Origin: Streptacidiphilus jiangxiensis
GTDB taxonomy: Bacteria > Actinomycetota > Actinomycetes > Streptomycetales > Streptomycetaceae
Direction: 5' to 3'
Length of the DNA stretch: 64,000 bases
Assembly (NCBI RefSeq): GCF_900109465.1
Contig: NZ_FOAZ01000015.1
Coordinates: 186,001 to 250,000, forward strand
A program made the translations under genes and the position numbers. A model generated the notes under the pieces. That model was not told the DNA's origin. It saw nothing but the letters and a program-made list of their open reading frames with translations, and searched no databases. Positions 33,827 through 42,735 of this stretch are shown piece by piece (within the stretch, counting starts at the first letter, position 1; each line of letters opens with the position of its first letter).

Positions 33827-36800
33827 ATGTACGAGCTGAACCGGGTCCGCCTGTACTCCATCGGCCCTGCCGGTGCGCGGTACGCCGACACCGTGCTCGA
33901 CCTGAGCGGCGTCGGCGATGCCGTCCCCGATCCCGCGCCGCGCCAGCCGGGGTTCTTTGACGAGGAGGACAACGGGCCGGTGCGCCGCCCGGCGCCGGCC
34001 GGTGTGCTGTTCCTGGAGAACGGCGGCGGCAAGTCGGTCCTGCTGAAGCTGATCTTCTCGGTGATGCTGCCTGGCCACCGCAACACCCTCGGCGGCGCGA
34101 GCTCCGGCGTGCTGCGCAAGTTCCTGCTGGCCGACGACTGCGGTCATGTCGCCCTGGAGTGGCAGCACACGCTGACCGGCGAGACGGTCGTGGTCGGCAA
34201 GGTCAGCGAGTGGCGTGGGCGCCAGGTCTCCGCCGATCCGCGCAAGTTCGCCGAGGCCTGGTACTCGTTCCGGCCCGGTCCGGCGCTGGGCCTGGACTCG
34301 CTGCCGGTCGCCGAGCGGGCCGTGCTGATGCCCGCGCCGGGGCAGGAGGCGCCCAAGGTCAGCGCGCGCGGTCGGCGGCGCACCATGAAGGGCTTCCGTG
34401 ACCTGCTCATGGAGGCGGGCAAGCTCGCCCCGGAGCTCGAGGTCGCGTGGGAGGAGGGCCACGAGCGCTGGACCGAGCACCTGAGCGCGCTCGGCCTGGA
34501 CCCGGAGCTCTTCCGCTACCAGCGCGAGATGAACGCCGACGAGGGTGAGGCCGCCGGTCTCTTCGCGGTCAAGAGCGACAAGGACTTCACCGACCTGCTG
34601 CTGCGCGCCGTCACCGACACCCGCGACACCGACGGCCTCGCCGACCTCGTCCACGGCTTCGCCAACAAGCTGGGCCGCCGTGCCGAACTGACCGCCGAGC
34701 GGGATTTCACCGGCGGCTCGTTGGACCTGCTGCACCGCATCGCCGAGGCGGCCACCGCTCGCGAGGGGGTGCGCGAGAGCCACCGTGCGGCCGAGCGCCG
34801 TACCCGGCGCCTGGCCCGTTCGCTGTCCGCGCGTGCGGGCCTGGAGCGGGCGCGCGTCGACGAGTTGGAGGAGCAGGTCGGCGCCGCCGCCGAGGCTGTG
34901 GCCGACGCGCAGAGCTCCCGCACGCACCAGTCGCTGGTCACAGCGGAGCTGACGCATCGTCATGCCAGCCTCGCGCTGGCCGCCGCCACCGCCGACGCCG
35001 CCGGGCTGCGGCGTGAGCTGCTGGACGCCCGCACGCTGCACTCCGCCTGGCAGGCCACCGAACTGGTGCTGCGTCACCGTGCCGCCGCCGACCGGACCAC
35101 GCGCGTCTCGGCCGCGATCCGCGAGGCGGAGCGGGACGCCGCGCCCGCGCTCGCCGCGCGCACCAGGGCCGCCGTCGCGCTGGTCCGGGCGCTGGAGGCC
35201 GCCGCCGAGGCGGCCGAGGAGCGCGCCGACAGCGAGGAGTCCCGGGCCCACGAACTGCTGACGCAGGGCGAGGCCGCGCGTCGTGACGCCACCTCGGCCG
35301 CGACGGCCGCGCAGAAGGCCCGCTCCGAGGGTGACCACCTGCGCCAGCGCCTCGCCGAGGTCGAACAGGAGACCCAGCAGGCCGTCCGCTCCGGCTGGAT
35401 CGACACCACGAACGGCGACACCGACAGCCCCGAGGCCGTCGACCCGGCCCGCGCCGCGCTGGAGGCGGCCGACGCCGAGAAGGCCGTCGGCGCCGCCTGG
35501 GAGGAGGCGCGCGCCGCCGCCGAGCAGGCCGCCGGGCGCTCCCGCGAGGCCTCCGCCCGCGAGAACCGCGCCGAGCTCGCCGCCGCCCGCGCCCAGGACG
35601 CCCTTGCCGCCGCCGAGACGGCGCTGGCCGGCGAGGAGCACACGCTCAGCCTGCTGGCCGCCGAGCCTCGGATCACCGCCCTGCTGGGCGTGCCGGACGG
35701 GGAGCTGACGCCGCAGCAGCTCGACGCCGCCGCCGACTCGCTGCGCGAGCAGCTCGACAACGCCGTCGCCACCGCCGAGCGCACCCTGTTCGACCTGCGC
35801 ACGCAGGCCGCCGACGACTCCCGGATCCTCGCCGCCCTCGGTGACGGCGGCCTGCTGCCGCCCGGCCCGGACGTGCTGGCCACCGTCGAGTACCTCGGCG
35901 AGCACGGCGTGCCCGCCCTCCCCGGCTGGCGCTACCTGGCCCAGTCCGTGGACCCGGTGGACCACGACCGGATCCTCGCCGCCCGCCCGCAGCTCGTCGA
36001 CGGTGTCATCGTCACCGACCCGGCCTCGTTGGCCCGCGCCCGGGAGATCCTGGCGGCCGCCGCGCTGTTGCCTCGCTCCGCCGTCGCGGTCGGCACCTCG
36101 GCCGCGCTGCTCGGCCCGGTCACCCAGGAGCCGTCCGCCGAGGGCGAGACGGGCGTCTTCCTGGTGCCGCCGAACCCGGCCATGCACGACGAGTCCGCCG
36201 CCGACGAGGAGCGCCGCCAGCTCCGCGACCGCGCCTCCGCCCGGGAGGAGCAGATCCGCGAGCTCGCCGCCCGGCTGGGCGGCGACCGGATGCTCGTCGG
36301 CCGCCTCTCCTCCTGGCGGGCCGGCTGCCCGGCTGGGCGCCTGGCCGACCTGGCCCTGGACGTCCAGGCCGCGCGAAGCGCCCTGGAGGTGGCCTCGGCC
36401 GAACGCGGCGCCGCCCGCGCCGCGCACGACGAGGCCGAGCAGGAGCGGGCCGCTGCCGCCCGCACCCGCGAGACCCGGCTGGAGGCGGCTCAGCAGGCCC
36501 GCCGTCGCGCCGACGCACTGGCCGGGCTCGCGTATCGACTGCGTGAGCGCTCCACCTGGACGGCCCGCCTGCGCGAGGTCGCCGACGAGACCGCCCAGGC
36601 CGAGCTGCGCCAGAACGCCTGCACCGAGCTGGCCCAGGCCGCCGACGAGGACCGCCGCGCCGCCCAGCGCGCCGCCGACGACGCCCGCCGTACGGTCCGC
36701 GCGCTGCGCGCCGAGCGCGCCGAACTGCCCAGCTCCGACCTGCCCGACGGCCTCGACGAGACCGTCGGTTCGGACCCGGGCGACGTTCCGACCGCCTCGC

Positions 36801-38554
36801 TCCCCGCGCTGCGCGAGGCCCACCGCGTCGCCGCCCAGCTCTACGAGAAGGTCGGCGTGGGCGCCGACCTGCGGGCCGAGCAGGCCCGTGCCGAGAGCGA
36901 CGAGTCCTCCGCCCGCGCCGAGCTGGACCGGCTCACCAACAAGGTCCGCATCCGCGCCGACGAGCTGCTCGGCACCCCCGACGGAGCCGACGGGCCGGCC
37001 CGCCAGGCCGCGGCCACCCGCGCCGAGGACCTGGTGCAGACGATCGAGGCCCGCGCCTCGGCCGCCAGCGAGCAGCTCGGCCGGCTGCGCGGTGACGCCG
37101 AGCGCAGCGCGCCCGCGACCGGCGAGGCCCACACCGAGCTGTCCGAGGAGCTCGTCCCCGCCGACCAGGAGCACGCCCGGGAACTGCTGCGCGCGGCCAC
37201 CGGCGAACTCGCGCGCCGCACCGACGCGCTGGACGCCGGCCGGGCCGCCCACGCGGAGCTGCAGCGCACCCTGGAGTCCGCGCAGCACGCGGCCGCCGAG
37301 TTCGAGGAGACCGCCGCCCAGCTGCGCGACGGCCTGCGCGAGCCCGCCGCGGACGGCGCCGCCAACGGGGAGGACGAGGAGCAGGTCACGCCCGTCACCG
37401 GCTCCCTGCCCGAGGCACGCCACGCCGCCTCCGACGCCCGCCGCCACCTGCGCGCGGCGAGCACCGAGCTGTCGGCCGCCGATCTCGCCGTCCGCGACGC
37501 CAGCGACGCGCTCATCCGTCACGCCAACTCCACGCGCTTCGAGGCGGTCCGCACCCCGGCCCGCCAGCAGATCCGCGAACTGCCCGCCGCCGTGCTGCCC
37601 GAGCACGCCGCCCAGTGGGCCGCCGCCTTCGCGCCGCGCCTGCGCGTGCTGACCGACGAGCTGGACCAACTGGAGCGCAACCGCGACAGCATCGTGGACC
37701 GGCTGCGCGGCCTGGTCGAGTCCTCCCTCGCGACGCTGCGGGCCGCGCAGCGCCTCTCCCGCCTTCCCGAAGGTCTGGGGGAGTGGTCCGGCCAGGAGTT
37801 CCTGCGGATCCGCTTCGAGGAGCCCGACCACGCCGTCCTGACGGAGCGGCTGGGCGAGGTCATCGACGAGGCGACCCGTGCCGCGGTCCGGCGTCAGGGC
37901 GCCAACTCGGCTGCCGGCGCGGTCGACTGGAACCGACGCGACGGCATGTCGTTGCTGCTGCGCGGCGTCCACGCAGCGTTGGAGCCGCGCGGCGTCATGG
38001 TCGAGATCCTCAAGCCCGACGCGGTGCTGCGCGCCGAGCGGGTGTCGGTCAGTCAGATGTCCGACGTCTTCTCCGGCGGCCAGCTGCTGACCGCGGCCAT
38101 CGCGCTGTACTGCACCATGGCCGCGCTGCGCGCCAACGACCGCGGCCAGGCCAAGCTGCGCCACGCCGGCACGCTCTTCCTCGACAACCCGATCGGTCGC
38201 GCCAACGCGACGTACCTGCTGGAGCTGCAGCGGGCCGTGGCCGACGCGCTGGGCGTCCAGCTGATCTACACCACCGGCCTGTTCGACACCACCGCGCTGG
38301 CGGAGTTCCCGCTGATCATCCGGCTGCGCAACGACGCCGACCTGCGCGCGGGGCTGAAGTACATCTCGGTGGAGGAGCACCTGCGCCCCGGTCTGCCCCA
38401 CCTCGACGAGGAGGAGACGGAGATCCACGGCGCGGTCACCGCGACGCGTGTCTTCCGCCGCCCGCGCGCCGAGGAAGACGCCGCGACGAAGGGCGCCGGC
38501 AACGACGACAATGCGGCGCAGGCGGTCAGCGAGGGCGTCGCGCCCCCGTCATAG
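33827..38554 (+). CDS. SMC-like ATPase, MukB/MksB type
   Basis: A 1575-residue protein. Walker A is GVLFLENGGGKS at residues 59-70. About residues 290-640 and 840-1330 are Ala/Glu/Arg-rich coiled coil, broken by a globular middle that could be the hinge (VPALPGWRYLAQSVDPVDHD and VIVTDPASLARAREIL, about 680-770). The ABC signature SGGQ is at 1416-1419 and Walker B LFLDNPIGRAN starts at 1450. Asp1453 replaces the usual DE pair with DN, so the catalytic Glu is absent at that position, as in several MukB-like families. It would entrap or extrude DNA with the two upstream products. The 3' end overlaps a minus-strand gene by 29 bases. Confidence 0.8.
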   Translation: MYELNRVRLYSIGPAGARYADTVLDLSGVGDAVPDPAPRQPGFFDEEDNGPVRRPAPAGVLFLENGGGKSVLLKLIFSVMLPGHRNTLGGASSGVLRKFLLADDCGHVALEWQHTLTGETVVVGKVSEWRGRQVSADPRKFAEAWYSFRPGPALGLDSLPVAERAVLMPAPGQEAPKVSARGRRRTMKGFRDLLMEAGKLAPELEVAWEEGHERWTEHLSALGLDPELFRYQREMNADEGEAAGLFAVKSDKDFTDLLLRAVTDTRDTDGLADLVHGFANKLGRRAELTAERDFTGGSLDLLHRIAEAATAREGVRESHRAAERRTRRLARSLSARAGLERARVDELEEQVGAAAEAVADAQSSRTHQSLVTAELTHRHASLALAAATADAAGLRRELLDARTLHSAWQATELVLRHRAAADRTTRVSAAIREAERDAAPALAARTRAAVALVRALEAAAEAAEERADSEESRAHELLTQGEAARRDATSAATAAQKARSEGDHLRQRLAEVEQETQQAVRSGWIDTTNGDTDSPEAVDPARAALEAADAEKAVGAAWEEARAAAEQAAGRSREASARENRAELAAARAQDALAAAETALAGEEHTLSLLAAEPRITALLGVPDGELTPQQLDAAADSLREQLDNAVATAERTLFDLRTQAADDSRILAALGDGGLLPPGPDVLATVEYLGEHGVPALPGWRYLAQSVDPVDHDRILAARPQLVDGVIVTDPASLARAREILAAAALLPRSAVAVGTSAALLGPVTQEPSAEGETGVFLVPPNPAMHDESAADEERRQLRDRASAREEQIRELAARLGGDRMLVGRLSSWRAGCPAGRLADLALDVQAARSALEVASAERGAARAAHDEAEQERAAAARTRETRLEAAQQARRRADALAGLAYRLRERSTWTARLREVADETAQAELRQNACTELAQAADEDRRAAQRAADDARRTVRALRAERAELPSSDLPDGLDETVGSDPGDVPTASLPALREAHRVAAQLYEKVGVGADLRAEQARAESDESSARAELDRLTNKVRIRADELLGTPDGADGPARQAAATRAEDLVQTIEARASAASEQLGRLRGDAERSAPATGEAHTELSEELVPADQEHARELLRAATGELARRTDALDAGRAAHAELQRTLESAQHAAAEFEETAAQLRDGLREPAADGAANGEDEEQVTPVTGSLPEARHAASDARRHLRAASTELSAADLAVRDASDALIRHANSTRFEAVRTPARQQIRELPAAVLPEHAAQWAAAFAPRLRVLTDELDQLERNRDSIVDRLRGLVESSLATLRAAQRLSRLPEGLGEWSGQEFLRIRFEEPDHAVLTERLGEVIDEATRAAVRRQGANSAAGAVDWNRRDGMSLLLRGVHAALEPRGVMVEILKPDAVLRAERVSVSQMSDVFSGGQLLTAAIALYCTMAALRANDRGQAKLRHAGTLFLDNPIGRANATYLLELQRAVADALGVQLIYTTGLFDTTALAEFPLIIRLRNDADLRAGLKYISVEEHLRPGLPHLDEEETEIHGAVTATRVFRRPRAEEDAATKGAGNDDNAAQAVSEGVAPPS

Positions 38555-38792
38555 GCCCTATGCCGCCGGAGCCGTAGAGGCGTTCCCTGCTGGCGCGTTG
38601 GGTGATCCACACGTCCAGGCCGAACCAGGTGGTCAGGAACACCCCGACCACGGTCACCGTCAACGCCCAGCCCACGAAGGGGGCGTGGGCGGCGGAGCCG
38701 AAGAACGTGAACAGCAGCGCCACCAGGGTGAAGGCGAGGGTGAGCACCAGCCGCACCCTCGCCCTGCGCGACTCGTCGGGAACCCGTGCCAT
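38526..38792 (-). CDS. Small membrane protein, two transmembrane helices
   Basis: An 88-residue protein. Two hydrophobic helices are clear: VRLVLTLAFTLVALLFTFF and FVGWALTVTVVGVFLTTWFGL. Arg-rich ends suggest both termini are cytoplasmic. AGGAGG lies upstream of ATG 38792. It resembles small streptomycete proteins of unknown function. It converges on, and overlaps, the SMC gene. It stands 14 bases after the toxin gene in the same direction and may share that transcript. Confidence 0.7.
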   Translation of the reverse strand: MARVPDESRRARVRLVLTLAFTLVALLFTFFGSAAHAPFVGWALTVTVVGVFLTTWFGLDVWITQRASRERLYGSGGIGPMTGARRPR

Positions 38793-38806
38793 GACCTCGC
38801 TGCCTC

Positions 38807-39067
38807 CTACGCCTCCACGTACGCGACCAGGATGGCCGAACGCAACACCGATACGGAGTAGATGACGCGCACGCCCTCCGCGTCGTTGCGGTAGTCGCGG
38901 ATCAACGGAAAACGGGTCGGTACGCCCATCTCCGGATCGATCGCGAGCTCGTTGAGCGCGCGGTCGAGGCGCCGGACCTCCTCGGCGTCGGTCAGCGCGT
39001 CGACCTGTTTGCGGGCGCTCTCGGTGAACCGGATCTGCGCCGGTCGGCGGCGGAGCCTACGGGACAC
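38807..39067 (-). CDS. RelE/ParE-like toxin
   Basis: An 86-residue basic protein from GTG 39067. IRFTESARKQVDALTDAEEVRRLDRALNELAIDP and RDYRNDAEGVRVIYSVS are, in parts, the RelE/ParE fold: helical hairpin, then a beta sheet with RVIYSV. RelE-type toxins cut mRNA in the ribosome; ParE types poison gyrase; the sequence does not decide between them. Its start overlaps the upstream gene by 11 bases. That arrangement (antitoxin first) is classic. Confidence 0.78.
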   Translation of the reverse strand: MSRRLRRRPAQIRFTESARKQVDALTDAEEVRRLDRALNELAIDPEMGVPTRFPLIRDYRNDAEGVRVIYSVSVLRSAILVAYVEA

Positions 39068-39260
39068 GGCCGTCGAGCCTCGCCAGTGCCAGCTCGCGGA
39101 TCTCCTCCCAGGCCACGCACTCCTCGACGGTGGGCAGGCCGTTCGCGGCGATCTGCTCCAGCGCGGCGGCGAGGCTGTCCGCCCTGGCTCGCTCGTCCGC
39201 GGCCCAGGCGCGCAGCGCGTCCGCCTCGTCGGGTTCCAACTCCATGCCCGGCTGACTCAC
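39057..39260 (-). CDS. Putative antitoxin partner of the RelE-like toxin
   Basis: A 67-residue acidic protein from GTG 39260, with GGAGG 5 bases upstream. It is one long helix followed by LPTVEECVAWEEIRELALARL. It lacks an obvious DNA-binding domain of the RelB, Phd or XRE kind. I call it an antitoxin because of size, charge and the 11-base overlap with the toxin gene. The short ELALARLDGR end could be the toxin-wrapping part. Confidence 0.65.
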   Translation of the reverse strand: MSQPGMELEPDEADALRAWAADERARADSLAAALEQIAANGLPTVEECVAWEEIRELALARLDGRVP

Positions 39261-39366
39261 TTGGCCCTCCCCAGGCCGCTGTGTCCCTGCCCACCCGCAG
39301 GCTACCCGGACCCTACCGGCTCGAGGCTGGGCCGATCGAGTGAGCGGACGCGGTCGACGGCAGGAC

Positions 39367-39864
39367 TCAGGGCCGGTTCGGGTCGGGGTGGAGGGTGACG
39401 AAGAGCGACCACGCGGGGGCGGCCGGGTCGTCCGGGCGGGCCGCGAACTCCTCCAGCAGCCCGTGCAGGCGGCTGCGGAAGTCGGCCATGTCCTTGGGGG
39501 AGAGCCGCAGTCCGAGCCGCGTGGTGTCGACCTCCGCCGCCGGGGCGAGCGAGAGCTCCTCCAGGAACGCGTCGAGCAGGGCGCGGTCGCGGCCCGGCAT
39601 GTCGAGCTGCCAGGACTTGCGAGTGGCCAGGTAGGGGATCTCCCGGGCGCCGCGGGTTCCCCGCCGCTCGGGCTGGGCCTCCAGGAACCCGGTGCGCACC
39701 AGGGTCCGGGTGTGGTGCAGCACGCTCGCCGGATCGCGGCCGAGGACCGCGGCGATCTCCTTGTTGGTGTGCGGCTCGCTCAGGCAGATGCGCAGGATGC
39801 GCAGCCGGAGTGAGGAGGCGAGCGCCTTCGCCTCCTCGTCCGTCGCCGGCCTGCGTTCGGTCAT
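39367..39864 (-). CDS. ArsR-type winged-helix regulator
   Basis: A 165-residue protein. The N-terminal wHTH is clear: ALASSLRLRILRICLSEPHTNKEIAAVLGRDPASVLHHTRTLVRTGFLEA, in parts. The C-terminal half binds something unknown. No CxC metal motif is present, so a metal sensor is unlikely. It diverges from an MFS transporter gene. A perfect dyad between the two, overlapping a TTGACA -35 box, is the likely operator. Start ATG 39864 is the first with a full domain. Confidence 0.83.
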   Translation of the reverse strand: MTERRPATDEEAKALASSLRLRILRICLSEPHTNKEIAAVLGRDPASVLHHTRTLVRTGFLEAQPERRGTRGAREIPYLATRKSWQLDMPGRDRALLDAFLEELSLAPAAEVDTTRLGLRLSPKDMADFRSRLHGLLEEFAARPDDPAAPAWSLFVTLHPDPNRP

Positions 39865-39938
39865 GGTCAGCAGGTTACGGGAGTGGGTCGGGTCCGGTCG
39901 GGGTCCGGTCGGGGCCCGGCAGGGGTTCGGCGCCGGAA

Positions 39939-39962
39939 AGTGATTGACATAACCCAATCACT
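39939..39962. promoter_or_regulatory. Perfect dyad operator over the MFS promoter
   Basis: Arms AGTGATTG (39939-39946) and CAATCACT (39955-39962) flank 8 bases. TTGACA, a -35 hexamer, lies at 39944-39949 inside the dyad. Binding of the adjacent ArsR-type protein would block transcription of the transporter gene. Confidence 0.65.
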
Positions 39963-39979
39963 CCGCGACGGTAGTCCCC

Positions 39980-41335
39980 ATGACCGCTCCCGCACCCTCC
40001 GCCGATCTGCCCGCGCGCCGCGGCGGGCTCTGGCACCACCGCGACTTCCGGCGTCTGTGGCTCGGCGAGAGCGTGAGCCAGTTCGGCTCCACCGTCAGCC
40101 AGTTGGCACTGCCGCTGGTGGCCGTGCTGGCCCTGCGCGCCTCGACGTTCCAGGTCGGCCTGCTGACCGCCTGCCAGTCGGCGGCGTTCGTGCTGGTGGG
40201 CTTGCCCGCCGGGGCGTGGGTGGAGCGGATGCGGTTCCGGTCCGTCCTGATCGTCAACAACCTGGTGCGGGCCCTGCTGTTCGCCTGGGTGCCGCTGGCC
40301 GCGGCGCTCGGCGTGCTCGACATGGGACAGCTCTACGTCGTCGGTCTCGCCACGGGCGTCAGCACGGTCTTCTTCGACGTCGCCTACCAGTCCTACCTGC
40401 CGCAGTTGATCGCGCGCGAGCAGCTGGTCGAGGGCAATGCCAAGCTCCAGGCCAGCGAGTCGGTCAGCCAGATCGCCGGCCCGGGCCTCGGCGGCCTGCT
40501 CGTGCAGGTGCTGGGCGCGCCGTACGCGGTGCTGGTCGACGCGGTCAGCTTCCTGTGGTCGGCCGGCTGGGTGGCGGCCGTCCGCACGCCCTCGCCCCGG
40601 CCCGAGCGCAGCGAGGAACGGCACCTGGTCCGTGAGATCGGTGAGGGGCTGCGTTTCGTCTTGCGCCACCGGATGCTGCGCGCGATCGCGGCGTGCACGG
40701 CCACGGCGAACCTCTTCGCGGCGATGATCGGCGCCGTCTTCTACGTCCTGCTGGCGCGCGAGCTGCACCTCTCGGCGGGCGTCATCGGCCTGGTCACGTC
40801 GGCCGCCTCGGTCGGCGGCCTGGTCGGCGCGCTGTGCGCCGGACGCGTGGCGGCCCGGATCGGGCAGGGGCGCGCCATCTGGGTCCCGATCGCGCTCGCG
40901 GGCCCCTGTGCGCTGGTCGCGCCGTTCGTGCACCGGGACTGGACGCTGGGCCTGCTCGCCGTGTCCGAGGCGGTGATGTGGATCGGGATCATCATCTACA
41001 ACATCACCCAGGTCAGCTTCCGTCAGGCCCTGTGTCCACCGCGCCTGCTCGGCCGGATGAACGCCACCATGCGGTTCCTCGTCTGGGGCACCATGCCGCT
41101 CGGCGGCCTGCTCGGCGGCGTGCTCGGCACGAGCATCGGGGTGCGCGGCACGCTGCTCGTGGCCGGTGTCGGCGAGACGCTCGCCTTCCTGCCGGTGTTC
41201 TTCTCCCCGCTGCGCAGCCTGCGTGAACTGCCGCGCCACGAGGAACCGGAGGCAACGGAGGGCTCGGGGGATGCGGAAGGGTCGGCGGAGGCAGGAGAGC
41301 CCGTCGCCGGGCCGGTCCTCGCGGGCGAGGCCTGA
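39980..41335 (+). CDS. MFS transporter
   Basis: A 451-residue membrane protein with about twelve hydrophobic helices. WHHRDFRRLWLGESVSQFGSTVSQLALPL is, in parts, the typical N terminus of the MFS_3 (enterobactin-exporter-like) family. AGAWVERMRFRSVLIV is the loop 2-3 motif. The C-terminal tail is acidic and disordered. It is probably a drug or metabolite exporter under the divergent ArsR-type repressor. A 17-bp hairpin that starts at the stop codon ends transcription. Confidence 0.88.
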   Translation: MTAPAPSADLPARRGGLWHHRDFRRLWLGESVSQFGSTVSQLALPLVAVLALRASTFQVGLLTACQSAAFVLVGLPAGAWVERMRFRSVLIVNNLVRALLFAWVPLAAALGVLDMGQLYVVGLATGVSTVFFDVAYQSYLPQLIAREQLVEGNAKLQASESVSQIAGPGLGGLLVQVLGAPYAVLVDAVSFLWSAGWVAAVRTPSPRPERSEERHLVREIGEGLRFVLRHRMLRAIAACTATANLFAAMIGAVFYVLLARELHLSAGVIGLVTSAASVGGLVGALCAGRVAARIGQGRAIWVPIALAGPCALVAPFVHRDWTLGLLAVSEAVMWIGIIIYNITQVSFRQALCPPRLLGRMNATMRFLVWGTMPLGGLLGGVLGTSIGVRGTLLVAGVGETLAFLPVFFSPLRSLRELPRHEEPEATEGSGDAEGSAEAGEPVAGPVLAGEA

Positions 41336-41364
41336 CCTCGGCGGCAAGCCGCCGAGGTCAGGCC
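41329..41364. terminator. 17-bp hairpin between convergent MFS and aspS genes
   Basis: GGCCTGACCTCGGCGGC (41329-41345) and its exact complement (41348-41364) with a 2-base loop. The MFS stop codon lies inside the left arm. It could serve both strands. Confidence 0.85.
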
Positions 41365-41369
41365 GCCCG

Positions 41370-42698
41370 TCACGGCGTCAGGCGGTGCAGGTCGCGGGGG
41401 AACAGCGTGGCCAGGCGGACGTTGTCGGCGCCGGTCAGCCGCGCGGTCCAGCGTTCCAGGCCCAGGGCGAACCCGCCGTGCGGCGGCATGCCGTGGCGGA
41501 ACGCCGCGAGATAACCCGCGTACGGCTCCGGCGACTCGCCGCGCTCCGCCAGCGCCCGCAGGTAGTCCTCGTAACGGTGCAGGCGCTGGCCGCCCGTGAT
41601 CAGCTCCAGCCCGCGGAAGAGCAGGTCGAAGCTGTGCGAGTACTGCGGTCGTCCGGGTTCGGGATGCGTGTAGAAGGGGCGCTTGGCCATCGGGTAGCCG
41701 GTGACGAACAGGAACTCGCTGCCGTGCTCCCGCAGCGCCCACTGCGACAGCCACCGCTCGTGCGCCGGTGCCAGGTCGGGCTCACCGCGCGGGTCCTCCT
41801 CGGTGTGCGCGGCCAGCAGCTCCTGGGCCTCGGCGAAGTGGATCTCCGGGATGCGCGCGGGCACCTGCGGCAGCGCGACGTCGAGGACTGCGCACGCCTC
41901 ACCCGCCCGCTCACGGACCGCCGCCGTCATGCCGGCCAGGACCTCGCGCACCACCCGCATCACGTCGCGGTGGTCCGTGACGAAGCCCAACTCCGCGTCG
42001 AGCGAGGTGTACTGCGCCAGGTGGCGGGCCGTGTCGTGCGGTTCGGCCCGGAACACCGGGCCGGTCTCGTAGACCCGCTCGAAGACGCCCACCATGGCCT
42101 GCTTGAAGAACTGCGGGGACTGCGCGAGGTAGGCGGGGGAGCCGAACCAGTCCAGGCCGAAGACGTTCGCGCCCGACTCGGTGGCGGAGCCCACCACCTT
42201 GGGCGTGTGGATCTCCGTGAAGCCGAGCCCGTCCAGGGTCGCGCGGAAACCGGCCACGGACGCGGCGGCGATCGCGTGCGGGGCGCGCAGGCGCGGGTGG
42301 CGCAGCGTGACGGGTGCGTGGTCGAGGATCGTCGGCAGTCCGGCCGGCACGGAGGGGCGGAACAGGTCGAACGGCGGAGCCGCCGCAGGGGTGCTGACCA
42401 CGGTGAGCCGCGGGGAGGTCACCTCGACGCCGCCGGGTGCCTGCGGGCTCGCCGTCGCAACCCCGGTGACCTCGAGGACGGTCTCCTCGGGCAGGCGGGC
42501 GGTGAGCGCCCGTTCGGCCTCGGCCGCGACGACGATCTGCGCCAGGCCGGAACGGTCGCGCAGCACGAGGAAGTCGAGGGCCTTGAGCCTGCGGGTGCGG
42601 TGCAGCCAACCGCGCAGGGTGACCTCGCGGCCGGCGAGACCGGGCAGTTCGGCGGCGAGTGTGCGGGGACGGGGGCGAGGGGGAGTAGGGGAGATCAT
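41370..42698 (-). CDS. aspS: Aspartyl-tRNA synthetase, archaeal type (probably for tRNA-Asp/Asn)
   Basis: A 442-residue class II synthetase. The OB-fold anticodon domain is first (VTLRGWLHRTRRLKALDFLVLRDRSG). Class II motif 1 lies near FTEIHTPKVVGSATESGANVF, motif 2 is GPVFRAEPHDTARHLAQYTSLDAELGF, in parts, and motif 3 is GGFALGLERWTARLTG. LAQSPQFFKQ is typical of AspRS. Length and the lack of the bacterial GAD insertion mark the archaeal/eukaryal type. Bacteria with it usually also keep a standard AspRS, and it may charge tRNA-Asn. A T-box leader precedes it. ATG 42698 has AGAGG 6 bases upstream. Confidence 0.88.
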   Translation of the reverse strand: MISPTPPRPRPRTLAAELPGLAGREVTLRGWLHRTRRLKALDFLVLRDRSGLAQIVVAAEAERALTARLPEETVLEVTGVATASPQAPGGVEVTSPRLTVVSTPAAAPPFDLFRPSVPAGLPTILDHAPVTLRHPRLRAPHAIAAASVAGFRATLDGLGFTEIHTPKVVGSATESGANVFGLDWFGSPAYLAQSPQFFKQAMVGVFERVYETGPVFRAEPHDTARHLAQYTSLDAELGFVTDHRDVMRVVREVLAGMTAAVRERAGEACAVLDVALPQVPARIPEIHFAEAQELLAAHTEEDPRGEPDLAPAHERWLSQWALREHGSEFLFVTGYPMAKRPFYTHPEPGRPQYSHSFDLLFRGLELITGGQRLHRYEDYLRALAERGESPEPYAGYLAAFRHGMPPHGGFALGLERWTARLTGADNVRLATLFPRDLHRLTP

Positions 42699-42735
42699 CA
42701 CAAACCTCTGCTGAGTGCTTGGGTGATCCCTTGGG

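Noticed and set aside
33752..38428. A 1558-residue open frame antisense to the SMC gene
   Set aside because: Its Gly/Arg/Gln-rich protein has no family motif. It mirrors the codon bias of the real gene, which has Walker A, signature and Walker B motifs.
38526..39260. A JetD nuclease as fourth gene of the SMC operon
   Set aside because: The genes beside the SMC gene are a small membrane protein and a toxin pair on the other strand; none has a toprim or DUF3322/DUF2220-like length.
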